Source: a virus. From it: DNA of 64,000 bases. Location: positions 1 to 64,000 of IMG/VR virus record IMGVR_UViG_3300025141_012093. The stretch is one strand, 5' to 3'. Positions 1-10,427 of this stretch are shown here, piece by piece. A model generated the notes under the pieces. The model was not told the origin of the DNA, searched no databases, and saw only the letters and a list, made by a program, of their open reading frames with translations. A program made the position numbers and the translations under genes. Every line of letters starts with the position of its first letter. Position 1 is the stretch's first letter.

Positions 1-3000
1 CCAATAAGATTATTTAATTTGGTATTGTTGAATACCTCTTGAGCGTTGGAGTATGCTGATAACACTACTAGATCAACCGACTTGCCGCCCTGTAGCTTCT
101 TGGCTATAACATTATGTCGGATTGGTCTGTTTATCGTAACGGCAGACTCTGTAAAATTATTTAAGATTGCCTGTTTTGTACTTGTGTTATTGTTGCCAGT
201 TTCAGTGGTAAAAGATAGCTGACTGATTGTGTTTGTTTTCTTGTGCGCTCTCACAATAGGATGCTGACCGCCTCTAATTTGTTTCCAAGAAGGCCATCCG
301 TAGGGGCCTTGGCGGTGATGAATCAGCGAATTGAGGTATCCCCCCTCTGCGCCAGGATAAGCGGTGGCTGTTGACAAGAGCCATCTTCTAACAAAGCCAC
401 CTTCTTGTACCACGTTATCGTTTGTTATCGGGTCATTGCCAGGAGGTCCAGCGTTAATATAAGAAAATACAGTAAATGTGCTCGGATATCCTAAGCCGTT
501 TTCAGTTTGAGATGTGGGTTCATATATGTTAGAGTTAATTCCAACAAAATCATTAACAACAAAATCTCTTAGTTGGGCTGTTGTGGTGCCGTATACGAAT
601 TGCCCATCGATTGGGACTGGGCCTGTTCTTCCGCTGAGTGTGGTGCTTCCTAGTTCACCTGCGGCAAGTGTAACTAGCTCATCGTATCCAAATGATGAGC
701 TTGGTGCCATATCTGGCTCATACGGTAAATAACCAAAAAGACCCATACCACCTACTTGATGAAAGAAGCCGGTGACTTTTTTGCCTAATCCTGCAAGGGA
801 AGCTGAAATCCAAGAATAATTTGCATCACTCTGTGGAATCATATGCGTTATAAATCCATTGTCAAAAACGGAGGATGTAACGTCTGAACCGTGACCAGTT
901 GGCTTTTCAATGCGGTATTTTGTGTTCTTGCTTATGTGATGAAAAGAAGCTGTTGGCGAGGCATAGACAGCATCATACTTGGCATTATCAGTTGCGTGAT
1001 GCTTCATCCACAAGTTTAAATTATTTCTTACAATCAGATTACGGTAAGGCAGCGCGTTGTATACTGAGAAGGTTTCACTTTCAGTATCCAAGAATCCGCG
1101 ACCTAATGTCTCAGGGCCGCCTGGTGCAGAGAATCTTTCTGCAAATACAGTTTGATTTTTCTCTCCATCTTCAAGCCTGTTTCGACCTGGTAATCTGAAG
1201 TCCACCGAAGAGGACAGCGCTGTTGATTCGGTTGTGGAGACATTTACGCCGCCAGTACCATCAGATCCTGAGCGGAACCACAAATTATTGACACTTCGCC
1301 CCATCGTTTGGAAGTATTCATAACGCTGTGAGTAGTTACCCATCTTCGTGGGTGACGAAGTGGTCATCTCAATATTTCTAATATTAAGGGGGCGCTTTGC
1401 GAAAGGCTCTCTAAAATAATTTGCTCGTGGGCGTTGATGGCCCATATCGTTTACAATGTCGTTTCCTATTACATCGAATCTGGATGAGCCGGGTAATAAG
1501 AAGAAGCCTTCGGGGCGTGTGAGATAGCCGTCAAGGTTATTTGTATTGGAAGAGCCTGTTTTGCTCTGGGCATTTCGATAATTTAAATCAATGTGTCGGT
1601 GCTGTGCTCCACCCACATACTTCTCAGTAAACGGACCCTGCATTGGAGCAGGCTTGTTTTCGTAAGTGTCTTGATGGAGATTGTTGATTTGAAGGCTGCT
1701 TTGCAAGCTAGTGTTAAGTAGCGCTTGGTAGCCACCAACGACGGAGCCAGTGTAAAGACTGAAAGGCATTAACAACGAGCCTTTAGCTGTCAGGTAGCCG
1801 CTTTCGTTAGGATTGCCAGAGAAGTCGCCCCTGGTCTTAGCTGTGTAGTGGACTTTTTCTTTCTTTAACTGTGGCGGCATCAATTCGTCCGTGCAGCCTT
1901 CAGGTTGGCTGATGTCGCTTGGCGTGACAGTAATCGAACCACTATGACCGAACGCAGTTAAAGGTTTCTGATAATGCTTCTTTTGATTCTCGTATTTCTT
2001 TCCGTACTTCTTGGTAGTGTTAAGGTCATCAGCAACCAACTTGTATGGCCTGCTCAAGGCCCTCTTAGCGTAAGCGGAGCCGCTTATTTCTGTTGTTATA
2101 ATGGTCGTTAGGGATTGTTGATCGGCTTGTACAGTGTTATTGCTAGAAGACAAGTTTGTATTTGTTCTTTCTGCCCTGTCTTTCCACCAAAGGCAATTGA
2201 CATTTGTGTCTTGGACAATTCGACATAGGCCGTCGCCTGGAGCGTCAGTTGAACGAGTGGGCTTCTTGATCACAGCGGGGCTGTGAGCACCAACACCTGT
2301 AGCGAGGAGACCGTTGCCACTAGAGTCTTGTTGATAAACAACCCAATTATCACTTGCGCTGCCAGAAATACCCACAGATAAATCCCCCATACGCCAATAA
2401 GCTACAAGGGCATCATATCCTGATAAATTTCTTACATCCCTCGGGCAACCACTATTATAGATTCCAGTAACTTGGGTAGCCGATAGAATACGGTCTTTAT
2501 ATACAGCAAATTCATCGACGAAGCCGTCCCAACCCGCAAGTCCGTTAATAACAGAATTGGTAGGTTTACTAGAAATTCTGAACCTTGTTGCAGTGTTGTG
2601 CATAGCTGTATACCCGCCGCCAGTGACAGTCCCAGCAACTTCTGAGCCGTTGATGTACATCTTGATTCCAGAAGCCCCAGAGCCATTATATGTAATTATA
2701 ATGTGAGTCCACTTGTCAATATAAGTGGCCGGTGCAAATGGGAACAGTTTGCCAGCACTTCCGGCGTCGTCGTCTTCCAAGTAAACTTGTATTTTACTTA
2801 GTGAGTGGTCAAAATAAACTTTATATTCGTCATTTGTACCGTCGCCTTTAGAAAATATATACTGATCTGAACTAACTGCGGAGTTCAATTTTGTCCAAAA
2901 ACTGATTGAAAACGGAGTGTCACTTGTTCCGTTACCAAAAGTTAGTAAACTAGTGTCAGACACCATAAGCGACACATTTGATCCGCTAGTAAACAACACT

Positions 3001-6000
3001 GAGTTGGTGGACCAGGGTTCAACTATAGGAGCGTGACCAAACTTCCAGTTATAATTAAACTCGCCAGCGCCTTTAAGTGAAGCCTCTGGAATACTTTGTT
3101 TAGAGTCTATGGTTGGGAATTTGTTCCAATACTTATTTCTCTCCAAGACGTGGCTTTCAATAACAGTGTTAACATTAGTGTCAAAACGTGAAGAAGCAGG
3201 AACAAGGTTAGAAATCATCACCCCGATTGCATCATCGAACCATTTGTAATAATTAACAAATTTTTCAATGTCAGGAATATTTTCGACACGCTCGTAGAAT
3301 AACTCTCGCAACTTGCCAAGGGCTTTATATTCTTGGCGGTATCTGTTTACCGGCTCACCTATTAAATTATTAAAATCTTTAACTGTTGAGAAGAATGCAA
3401 GCATCTCATCGGAGATGGCACGATACATACTTTTTTCTAAAGTATAATAATAATTTACCGGGCGAGAATCCGGCATAAACATCTTGTCTTCGACATCTGT
3501 AAGAACTTTGACATCATCGTCACTATTGACACTTTCAAAAGGCAATTGCTTTTGTGTTGGGATCCAGTCTACTTCAATGGCATCGTTGTTGGAAACTCCG
3601 AAACCGTAGCCCAAGCCAGAATGTTTTGCCTGAGAGATGTTGCCAGCCCAATCGTAACGTGTTTGTAAGCCAGTGGAACCAGAAGAAAAGTCAACTACGT
3701 CAAACTTGCCATTCTCATCAGAACCAGTAAGGTTGTCGAAACGCCAGTTCAAAGCAAGGTTTGCTATTTGCGGATAGCTAACGTTTTGCAAAGTTGAATT
3801 GAACAATGCTGTATTTCGATAAGGTGTCAGGCGGCCAAAGTTATTTGTGTCTTTAGCATGAGCTTGGATTTCTGGGTCTGTAATATAGTCAGTCCAAACC
3901 CTGAAAGATTTGACCCTTACGTCAGTAGGTTGAAGCACTGAAGAGGTAAAGTTAGTTCTGTGTGCTCCAACATAGGTTCTTTTAGGGGCAGATAAAAAGT
4001 TTGTAATGTTACCTTCTGAAACAGAGGCTGACACTGAGAATTCATAATTCTTCTGGCCTGCAATATAATTCACTCCATAAAATTCAACCCAATAAGGATT
4101 ACTGGCCCAAGCATAAGAGCCAGAAGTTCCTGAAACTTCTTTGGCGTAAGGATATTTGTCGGACTTAACTCTGACTGCGAAGCTCCACTTAGAGTTGTCG
4201 TAAACATCTTTAAAAGTGCTTGTTGTCAACAGAGGCACCGGGCCTCCTGAAGTTCCCGTCAAAACAAAGGCCGCGTCCTTGGACATATAATCATCACGGA
4301 CGGCATATACTTGGAAGTTAGCATAGTCTCCTATTGTGCCATTGCCGGCCCAAGTAGTGTCACCAGGGAACTGCATCTTTGCCGTGTGCATACCAAACAA
4401 AGAAGAGGTGATGTAAGGGAACTCAAATTTATCGTAATTTCTTTGGCCTAGTTGTGGTTTGAGTGGGAATAAAACTTCTGATTCAAAAGTCCAAGCTAGC
4501 CCATTGGCTTCTTTAACTCCAGTTCCAGATCCACTAATAAAGGAAACAGAGTCGGCGTCGTTTGAAGCGGACATCTGAAATATAACACCGCTGCGGTTTT
4601 CGACTCGGCCAAAGTCAGCGAGGCGAGAATATTGGTTAGTTGTTAAAACATTGTCTCTAATGTCGTATGTAATATTATCAGCGTAAGTGTTAATGCTGAT
4701 AATATCTTCATTAATTCCAAGACAATGTAGTAAGTTTCTGAAAGCTGTCGATGTACCTTTGAGCCTGTTGATCTCGTTTAGGTTATTGTATATGTTACTG
4801 TACAATAAGTTTTTGATATCACTTACTTTTTTAGCATAAGTGATGTCTTCGTTTTTCTCACCGATTTGTTCAATCATCGTAGCAGCAGTAAAAAGTTCAT
4901 CATATTTGAAGCCATAATTACGCAGCAAACGGCTCGCAAAAGGAAGCGGTTTGTTGCTTCCACTGTTATAACTCTTGTCTTTTATTTTAGGCAAATATTC
5001 AATGTAAGAAGTCAACTCATCAAAGTAAGAAGACAATATATGTGTCAAGTCCGATAATAGAGGATTTCCGGTAACTTCTTCGTCTTCAAAGATCCAAGAA
5101 GGAATCATATTATTCAAGCGAGCCGTGTTATTGGCGTCGTGAACACTTCCAGATTTTTCATAAGATTCTTTAGCTGCAATAACCAGCGGATTTGTGGCAT
5201 ATATGATTGGGTCCTTAGTCTCTCGATATCCTGCTGAAACAATTGCAGATCCGGTATTACGAGAATCCGACGAATAACCAACCCAAGTACCGTTAGACAT
5301 TCGGCCTGAATAGTCTAGAACTTTTTTATCGCTGTTAGTTGCACCGACAATACCTTCATTAAACTTGAAATAAACACCTAGATCAGTATTGGCTGTATCC
5401 GTGTTAGTACCGCCGTTAACTTGCGAAAACCAATTAAGGCCAATTTGTTTTGGGTTTCTTTTTGTTTTCCAATAACGAAACTCATCAACAGAACCCGAAA
5501 GCTTTCCCCATCCAGCCCAAGTAGGCGTACCTGGGAAACTGTGAGTTCCTGAAACTTCTGTAACCAAACCGCCGACATTGGCTTTCATCGAACCAGTGAC
5601 AGTTCCAAGCGAAGAGCCAGTCGTAAGTGTCTGAAGTAATTCACCATTTTTGTACAGTTCAACATCGACATTCGAGCCGTTATTTTTGAAAGTAAAAGCC
5701 CAGTGAGCCCAATCTCCCGTGTTGACAGTCAAGGCTGTTAGCGTGTTACCAATTGGCGCTCGTTGAAATCCGCTGGTTCCAGACAATGCCGTAACCAAGA
5801 AAGGATTATTCGTTCCTGCTGCGCCGGTCATTTCAATTCTTAAGCGTCCATAATCAGCCCTTTGTGCGCCCGCTACCGAGGAAGTGGCCTGGTTCCACAT
5901 ATCAAAAATAACTTCTTTGTCAGAACCGGAAAGAAAAGGTTTATTGAGCCAAAATTCTACCGTCACACCGTCGTTTGATAAGTCAAATTTTAAGTTGTTG

Positions 6001-6530
6001 TTTCTGTTTTGAGTGACGTTGTAGACATTGGCATTGCCGCCTTCGCTCGGAAAGATTTTATCGAGGGCTGTATTGTTGCGATCTTTGTGTGGCCCACCAT
6101 AAAAATTAATATATTCTTTAGTGCTCGGATTTCCGTATCCATCAGTTGATACTTGGGTGGTAGCAATGCTTGATGGTGAAAACATACCATAGCCTGTGGT
6201 GCGGGGGTATATGTTTTCAAATACCCAGTTCTCTAAATTAGATGCACTGTTGTGCCACTGAATCTTTTCGAAAGATGATCCATCATACGGGTATTCATCA
6301 TAAATATATTCAAAACTATCCGTGTAATATTTTTTTGCTGATCCAAATTTTGCAAAAGCGGAAGGATCATAATAGTCTACGGGAGGCCTTACTGTCTCCT
6401 GCTCTTGAATAAAAGCCGAAACTTGCTTTTGCGATTCAATTTCAGACGCAGATATGAATGTAGAAAAACTAGCATTAGCTAGTTTCTGCACTTTTTTGCC
6501 TGGTTTGTTAAATAAATCGCTAATGGACAT
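1..6530 (-). CDS. Giant tail/baseplate-associated protein with LamG-like domains, 3' end outside window
   Basis: The frame is open from an ATG at 6528-6530 to the left edge, giving at least 2,176 residues with no stop. The N-terminus reads MSISDLFNKPGKKVQ. Two regions look like concanavalin/LamG jelly rolls: about residues 180-380 (with VDEFRYWKTKRNPKQIG) and about 1170-1380 (with FVDEFAVYKDRILSATQV followed by YDALVAYWRMGDL). Between them lies a helical stretch with LRNYGFKYDELF, of a kind I associate with large tail proteins of marine phages. The start follows the upstream gene's stop by two bases, with GAG as a weak ribosome site. LamG folds usually bind carbohydrate, so a role in a fibre or host-surface contact is inferred. 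The exact virion position is unknown. Confidence 0.8.
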   Translation of the reverse strand, partial: MSISDLFNKPGKKVQKLANASFSTFISASEIESQKQVSAFIQEQETVRPPVDYYDPSAFAKFGSAKKYYTDSFEYIYDEYPYDGSSFEKIQWHNSASNLENWVFENIYPRTTGYGMFSPSSIATTQVSTDGYGNPSTKEYINFYGGPHKDRNNTALDKIFPSEGGNANVYNVTQNRNNNLKFDLSNDGVTVEFWLNKPFLSGSDKEVIFDMWNQATSSVAGAQRADYGRLRIEMTGAAGTNNPFLVTALSGTSGFQRAPIGNTLTALTVNTGDWAHWAFTFKNNGSNVDVELYKNGELLQTLTTGSSLGTVTGSMKANVGGLVTEVSGTHSFPGTPTWAGWGKLSGSVDEFRYWKTKRNPKQIGLNWFSQVNGGTNTDTANTDLGVYFKFNEGIVGATNSDKKVLDYSGRMSNGTWVGYSSDSRNTGSAIVSAGYRETKDPIIYATNPLVIAAKESYEKSGSVHDANNTARLNNMIPSWIFEDEEVTGNPLLSDLTHILSSYFDELTSYIEYLPKIKDKSYNSGSNKPLPFASRLLRNYGFKYDELFTAATMIEQIGEKNEDITYAKKVSDIKNLLYSNIYNNLNEINRLKGTSTAFRNLLHCLGINEDIISINTYADNITYDIRDNVLTTNQYSRLADFGRVENRSGVIFQMSASNDADSVSFISGSGTGVKEANGLAWTFESEVLFPLKPQLGQRNYDKFEFPYITSSLFGMHTAKMQFPGDTTWAGNGTIGDYANFQVYAVRDDYMSKDAAFVLTGTSGGPVPLLTTSTFKDVYDNSKWSFAVRVKSDKYPYAKEVSGTSGSYAWASNPYWVEFYGVNYIAGQKNYEFSVSASVSEGNITNFLSAPKRTYVGAHRTNFTSSVLQPTDVRVKSFRVWTDYITDPEIQAHAKDTNNFGRLTPYRNTALFNSTLQNVSYPQIANLALNWRFDNLTGSDENGKFDVVDFSSGSTGLQTRYDWAGNISQAKHSGLGYGFGVSNNDAIEVDWIPTQKQLPFESVNSDDDVKVLTDVEDKMFMPDSRPVNYYYTLEKSMYRAISDEMLAFFSTVKDFNNLIGEPVNRYRQEYKALGKLRELFYERVENIPDIEKFVNYYKWFDDAIGVMISNLVPASSRFDTNVNTVIESHVLERNKYWNKFPTIDSKQSIPEASLKGAGEFNYNWKFGHAPIVEPWSTNSVLFTSGSNVSLMVSDTSLLTFGNGTSDTPFSISFWTKLNSAVSSDQYIFSKGDGTNDEYKVYFDHSLSKIQVYLEDDDAGSAGKLFPFAPATYIDKWTHIIITYNGSGASGIKMYINGSEVAGTVTGGGYTAMHNTATRFRISSKPTNSVINGLAGWDGFVDEFAVYKDRILSATQVTGIYNSGCPRDVRNLSGYDALVAYWRMGDLSVGISGSASDNWVVYQQDSSGNGLLATGVGAHSPAVIKKPTRSTDAPGDGLCRIVQDTNVNCLWWKDRAERTNTNLSSSNNTVQADQQSLTTIITTEISGSAYAKRALSRPYKLVADDLNTTKKYGKKYENQKKHYQKPLTAFGHSGSITVTPSDISQPEGCTDELMPPQLKKEKVHYTAKTRGDFSGNPNESGYLTAKGSLLMPFSLYTGSVVGGYQALLNTSLQSSLQINNLHQDTYENKPAPMQGPFTEKYVGGAQHRHIDLNYRNAQSKTGSSNTNNLDGYLTRPEGFFLLPGSSRFDVIGNDIVNDMGHQRPRANYFREPFAKRPLNIRNIEMTTSSPTKMGNYSQRYEYFQTMGRSVNNLWFRSGSDGTGGVNVSTTESTALSSSVDFRLPGRNRLEDGEKNQTVFAERFSAPGGPETLGRGFLDTESETFSVYNALPYRNLIVRNNLNLWMKHHATDNAKYDAVYASPTASFHHISKNTKYRIEKPTGHGSDVTSSVFDNGFITHMIPQSDANYSWISASLAGLGKKVTGFFHQVGGMGLFGYLPYEPDMAPSSSFGYDELVTLAAGELGSTTLSGRTGPVPIDGQFVYGTTTAQLRDFVVNDFVGINSNIYEPTSQTENGLGYPSTFTVFSYINAGPPGNDPITNDNVVQEGGFVRRWLLSTATAYPGAEGGYLNSLIHHRQGPYGWPSWKQIRGGQHPIVRAHKKTNTISQLSFTTETGNNNTSTKQAILNNFTESAVTINRPIRHNVIAKKLQGGKSVDLVVLSAYSNAQEVFNNTKLNNLI

Positions 6531-6532
6531 GA

Positions 6533-8128
6533 TTATTTCTCTATTCTAAACTTAAACAACTCGGGTTGTTCAACATATTCGCCGCCAATATTGTAAGCCA
6601 AGGTAATTCCATACATTGCATCGGCTTTCAGAAGGGACAGGTCAAGCTCAAAATAATTTCCAGACACATCATAAGACAATCGCGTAAAATCTAAATTTGA
6701 ACTTCCTGTTCCATATTGAACTGCTTCAGTATGGTCTGAAACTCTGAATACTCGATAATAAGCGTCTTCAATGATTTTTGTTTCAATATTCTCTGTAGCT
6801 TTTAGGTATACGTTAGGGGACCAGTTCTGATCTCGGACAAAGACCCTAAACTCAGGAACTTCGTTAGTATTGTAGGCGCTTTTTAGATTTGTAATTTTAG
6901 AAACATACTTTGGAGTTGAGACTATGGACGATGCGTATCGCGTAATAGGTCCGATAGCACCTGTGGCATATTGAATGTTAGAGGCTGCGCCTCCTGACCA
7001 GACATCAAAAATCTTGCTCAGTTTACCTGTTGCGGAGGCTGTCATACACACCGAAGCGCTGTAGATTCCTGTTGACACTAGTCCGCCTGTTACGTAAAAC
7101 TTTTCTTCTTTCATCATTGAGCCGGTAGTAATAAGCAAATTTGTTCCACCAGGAGCGGAATTATCTGCTGAGCCTGAGAACATTTGCACATATATAAGGT
7201 TGTTGGTCAGGCCAGGAATGTTTTTAAGTTGCCCGTCGATGTAATTGTATAGATAAACCGTATTAAGATTATCTGCCGTATTTGCTAGAGAACTGCTGTA
7301 ATAAAAATTACCTCTGTTGTCTTTTCGAGAAGAATCCCAGCGGGCTTCGATTACGGGTCTTTTAAAGAAATATTGAGTGCCACGGGCAAACATCTTCTTA
7401 GTATAATAAGATCTTTGAGCGCCGCTTTGATTGTTGATTTCGCCCGTATCATAATTGTCGGTGTTTTTAGAAGCAGAAAAATATGCTTCAAAGTTTGCCG
7501 CTAGACGGATACCTAAACCATAGTTTTGTTTGGTTCCTGCAACCCATTCTTCAACCATTGAAGTAATGTCTACTTCAAAGTTTTCAGTTCCATTTGGCTG
7601 AATAACTGTGTAGGTTGGAAACGTTACTCCAGGGTTATACGACCCAGACCAATAAGAGCCGCCAACTTCGCCCCAGCCTCTTCCGGCGCTTCGGGTTAGC
7701 CAGTTAGAAGATCCTAAATTGGTGTACTCTTCCATATCGAGGCCAGTACCTTCGGTCCAAGATTGTGAAACAGCCTGAATAAGGTAGCTCGCGTCCAGCG
7801 GTAACGTTTGGCCGTGGCGGGCATTAAAAACTTTAAGGTAAAAGTTGACACTTCCGCTGGCCGGTAATGTTCCTTGAGTACGATCATATTTTATTTGCCC
7901 CGTGGAAGAACCACTGACTGGGAATTCGTACAAAACACGCGATAATTCTTGTGTGTTCTTGCCTGCGTTTGGGCCGGTTCCTTGAACGACGGCTTGACCA
8001 TAAATAGAGAAAACCTCTGCCACATCGGAATATCCCATATTAGAGCCAGTTCCTCTGGTGATAAGGTTTTGCTTAAACGCATTTGTTATCGTATTATCTT
8101 TTGTTGCTGTGTATCTTTTAATGCCCAT
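6533..8128 (-). CDS. Probable tail fibre/adhesin-like structural protein with DNRLRE-like N-terminus
   Basis: A 531-residue protein. Residues about 1-225 follow the pattern of DNRLRE/carbohydrate-binding jelly rolls: a strand ending SRVLYEFPVSGS, a WTEGTGLDMEEYTNL segment, then VEEWVAGTKQNYGLGIRL. The rest is rich in Ser, Thr, Tyr and Asn and is predicted beta, as is usual in fibres. No enzyme motif is visible. Its ATG overlaps the stop of the gp6-like gene by one base (TAATG), so translation is probably coupled. The position between a baseplate wedge gene and a LamG giant supports a role in the distal tail. The family assignment is by pattern only. Confidence 0.65.
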   Translation of the reverse strand: MGIKRYTATKDNTITNAFKQNLITRGTGSNMGYSDVAEVFSIYGQAVVQGTGPNAGKNTQELSRVLYEFPVSGSSTGQIKYDRTQGTLPASGSVNFYLKVFNARHGQTLPLDASYLIQAVSQSWTEGTGLDMEEYTNLGSSNWLTRSAGRGWGEVGGSYWSGSYNPGVTFPTYTVIQPNGTENFEVDITSMVEEWVAGTKQNYGLGIRLAANFEAYFSASKNTDNYDTGEINNQSGAQRSYYTKKMFARGTQYFFKRPVIEARWDSSRKDNRGNFYYSSSLANTADNLNTVYLYNYIDGQLKNIPGLTNNLIYVQMFSGSADNSAPGGTNLLITTGSMMKEEKFYVTGGLVSTGIYSASVCMTASATGKLSKIFDVWSGGAASNIQYATGAIGPITRYASSIVSTPKYVSKITNLKSAYNTNEVPEFRVFVRDQNWSPNVYLKATENIETKIIEDAYYRVFRVSDHTEAVQYGTGSSNLDFTRLSYDVSGNYFELDLSLLKADAMYGITLAYNIGGEYVEQPELFKFRIEK

Positions 8129-9936
8129 TATACAATTGTACCTACAATGTCTGTGTCAAAATATTTTAATTCTAATATTACGTCTTCTGGAACGTATAGT
8201 GTTCTTCCATCCATAGACATATTTTCTTTGAAGTTTATGGTTGCGGAGCTATAGTTGGTGCTAAATTTTTGCGTAAGCTCAAGGTCTATTGTGTCTAAAA
8301 CACCAGGAATCCTGTTGATAACTTGATACAAACTAGTCCAATTGAATGGTTCTCCGATTCCCAAGTTAGCTATTTGAAGATAACTTCTGAGGGAGTCTCT
8401 AACTGATGACAAGATGGCAGCAGGAGAAACTCCTGATGTGGTTGTAACTTTATATTGTAAACCAAAATTAACGATTCTTGCATCGCGGATATCAATTGTA
8501 TCGCTAAGCATCTTATGTCTTTCAAGCCACGTTTTTAAATTTTCTTTGACCACTACATTCGTGTTTAGCAAGGCTGATTGTGTCACGTTGTCCAGTTTAG
8601 AAACAACATACATATTCATATTTCGACGTGTAGAATCAGGGTCTTGCACGATGCAGCACCTATAAATAGATCCAAGGCCAGGGGGCATTCTGTATGCTAT
8701 TGATTCATAATCTTGTTTTGTAACTGCTCTATTCTGAGCAGAAAAGGCTCCCATTGCCCTGGATTTAAGATCTTCGACTGACAAGCCCGAACTGTCACCT
8801 ATGATAGGATCTTCATTTAAAACGCTTAGGCTTTGTCTAACTTGTATTTTTGAACCTTGCAAGGTGCTGGCTGTTTCGCTTGGAAACTCCATCACCGATG
8901 CTCCAACATTAACAATAGTGCGAGCGAAAGCGTTAGAATTGTTAGGAGAATTGGTTCGATATCTAATATTTAAAGTTGTGTTTGATGGGGAAATTCCTAA
9001 TTTGTCGTTTTCGTTAAGACGAGACGGATCAAAATTAGAAGTTGTAATGTAGTTCTTTCCACTTACTTTCAAAACGACATTACTTGGATCTGGAACTGGG
9101 ACGTTCTTTAGGCTAGAATCGGACCCGGCTCCAAACTGAAGGTAAGTAATACCTTCAAACCTTTCACAAGTGTATCTGCGCGGTACTGATAAAGGCTTTA
9201 GAACATAAATTGGAGCATTGGTTGAGGCATCCCTTCTATTTCTAATTCTTCTAAAGATAGTATCTTGAGATAAATTTTCAACTTCATAGTATCGATGACC
9301 TTCATTGTCTGACACGCTTAGCACCTCCGTAACATTTCTATTACTCAAGGTTATTGTAAGGTTTGGTTGATATTCTCCCACAACTATCTCTTCGTTGTCA
9401 ATGTCGCCAGAAATAACAATTCCATAAGCTTTAATAGCGTACTCCAAGACCACATTGTCCGTAGCAGTAGCTACAACAATTTCATTTTCAGGGTCGCTAA
9501 AATCTACGTCAATTGCTAGAGTAAAATTGACACCTTGCTGTGAGCTAAAAGTAGTTCCTGCTTTTAATATAGGAACTAAAGACGTGTCTGGGCCGGTGCC
9601 ATTAGTGAGGCGAGGGACCTTGACAAATAACGCTACAGGGCCTGAAGATGCTCCTCGGCCTTTTTGTTTGAAACCCATTTGTCTCGCTAACCGAGTAACA
9701 TTAGAGTATTCTATAGCTGAATCTATGAACGTCTCGTTAACTTGATAATCTAAGTAAAAAGATAAATTGTCTCCGATGTAAGAGACCGCATCAATCATTA
9801 AGGCTCCAAAAGATGCCTCATTGAAGTCCTTGAACGTATCAGGGAAATATCTTTTAGCGTGATCGACTAGACCTTGCTTGATAGTTTCAAAATCCCTGTT
9901 AAGATAGTTAACGGGTACGATACGTTTTATTGCCAT
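8128..9936 (-). CDS. gp6: Baseplate wedge protein, T4 gp6-like (baseplate J family)
   Basis: A 602-residue protein; T4 gp6 is 660. The N-terminus VPVNYLNRDFETIKQGLVDHA and the following GALMIDAVSYIGDNLSFYLDYQ are the signature of the phage wedge protein that joins neighbouring wedges into the baseplate ring. A later segment, VTKQDYESIAYRMPPGLG, matches the conserved core of baseplate J-like proteins. It is preceded by GAGG about eight bases before ATG and lies just downstream of the gp25-like gene, the usual order in T4-like baseplate operons. Residues 400-602 contain the expected mixed alpha/beta C-terminal part. Confidence in the family is high. Confidence 0.92.
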   Translation of the reverse strand: MAIKRIVPVNYLNRDFETIKQGLVDHAKRYFPDTFKDFNEASFGALMIDAVSYIGDNLSFYLDYQVNETFIDSAIEYSNVTRLARQMGFKQKGRGASSGPVALFVKVPRLTNGTGPDTSLVPILKAGTTFSSQQGVNFTLAIDVDFSDPENEIVVATATDNVVLEYAIKAYGIVISGDIDNEEIVVGEYQPNLTITLSNRNVTEVLSVSDNEGHRYYEVENLSQDTIFRRIRNRRDASTNAPIYVLKPLSVPRRYTCERFEGITYLQFGAGSDSSLKNVPVPDPSNVVLKVSGKNYITTSNFDPSRLNENDKLGISPSNTTLNIRYRTNSPNNSNAFARTIVNVGASVMEFPSETASTLQGSKIQVRQSLSVLNEDPIIGDSSGLSVEDLKSRAMGAFSAQNRAVTKQDYESIAYRMPPGLGSIYRCCIVQDPDSTRRNMNMYVVSKLDNVTQSALLNTNVVVKENLKTWLERHKMLSDTIDIRDARIVNFGLQYKVTTTSGVSPAAILSSVRDSLRSYLQIANLGIGEPFNWTSLYQVINRIPGVLDTIDLELTQKFSTNYSSATINFKENMSMDGRTLYVPEDVILELKYFDTDIVGTIV

Positions 9937-9983
9937 GAAAGTAACCTCTTACCAAGATAAATAGTTGAACATATTAATAATTG

Positions 9984-10385
9984 CTATAATTGAACGCTAG
10001 ATACATTAAGTCTTAAAGAATCGTTTATTCGAACCTTTGGAATGCTATAATCTATTATAATCGACACAGCATTAAAGTTTTGATTTTGTGATTTAGAATC
10101 AGAAGCGTTGAAGATTCTAACGTTTGCGATTTTGACATAGGGCAGATATTTTTTGACTTGAGATATTATTCTTTCTTTGATCATCCCAAGGACGCCAGGA
10201 GATTGTTGCTCAAACAACATTTGTCGTATTCCGGCTCCAAAGTCTGGTATCATAACCCGTTCGCCTGGGTTTGTTAAGACAATCATTCGCAAGTTTTGTT
10301 TTCCCACTTCTTGTATTGTTTGAGTCAGTGCAAATCCGTTTAAACTATCTAATGCCAACGGCACACGCGGTGAATATCCGGCCAT
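9984..10385 (-). CDS. gp25: Baseplate wedge protein, gp25/GpW-like
   Basis: A 133-residue protein, almost the length of T4 gp25 (132). The family core is seen in NLRMIVLTNPGERVMIPDFG, GIRQMLFEQ and IISQVKKYLPYVKIANVRI. gp25 sits at the centre of the wedge and links to the sheath initiation region; its lysozyme-like label is historical. The start has a strong AGGAGGAG site nine bases upstream, one of the best in the window, which suggests high expression. It is transcribed just before the gp6-like gene with a 47-base gap. Confidence 0.9.
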   Translation of the reverse strand: MAGYSPRVPLALDSLNGFALTQTIQEVGKQNLRMIVLTNPGERVMIPDFGAGIRQMLFEQQSPGVLGMIKERIISQVKKYLPYVKIANVRIFNASDSKSQNQNFNAVSIIIDYSIPKVRINDSLRLNVSSVQL

Positions 10386-10427
10386 CTTTATCTCCTCCTG
10401 TGTAATAAATAATCGCTAGTGAGTTTT

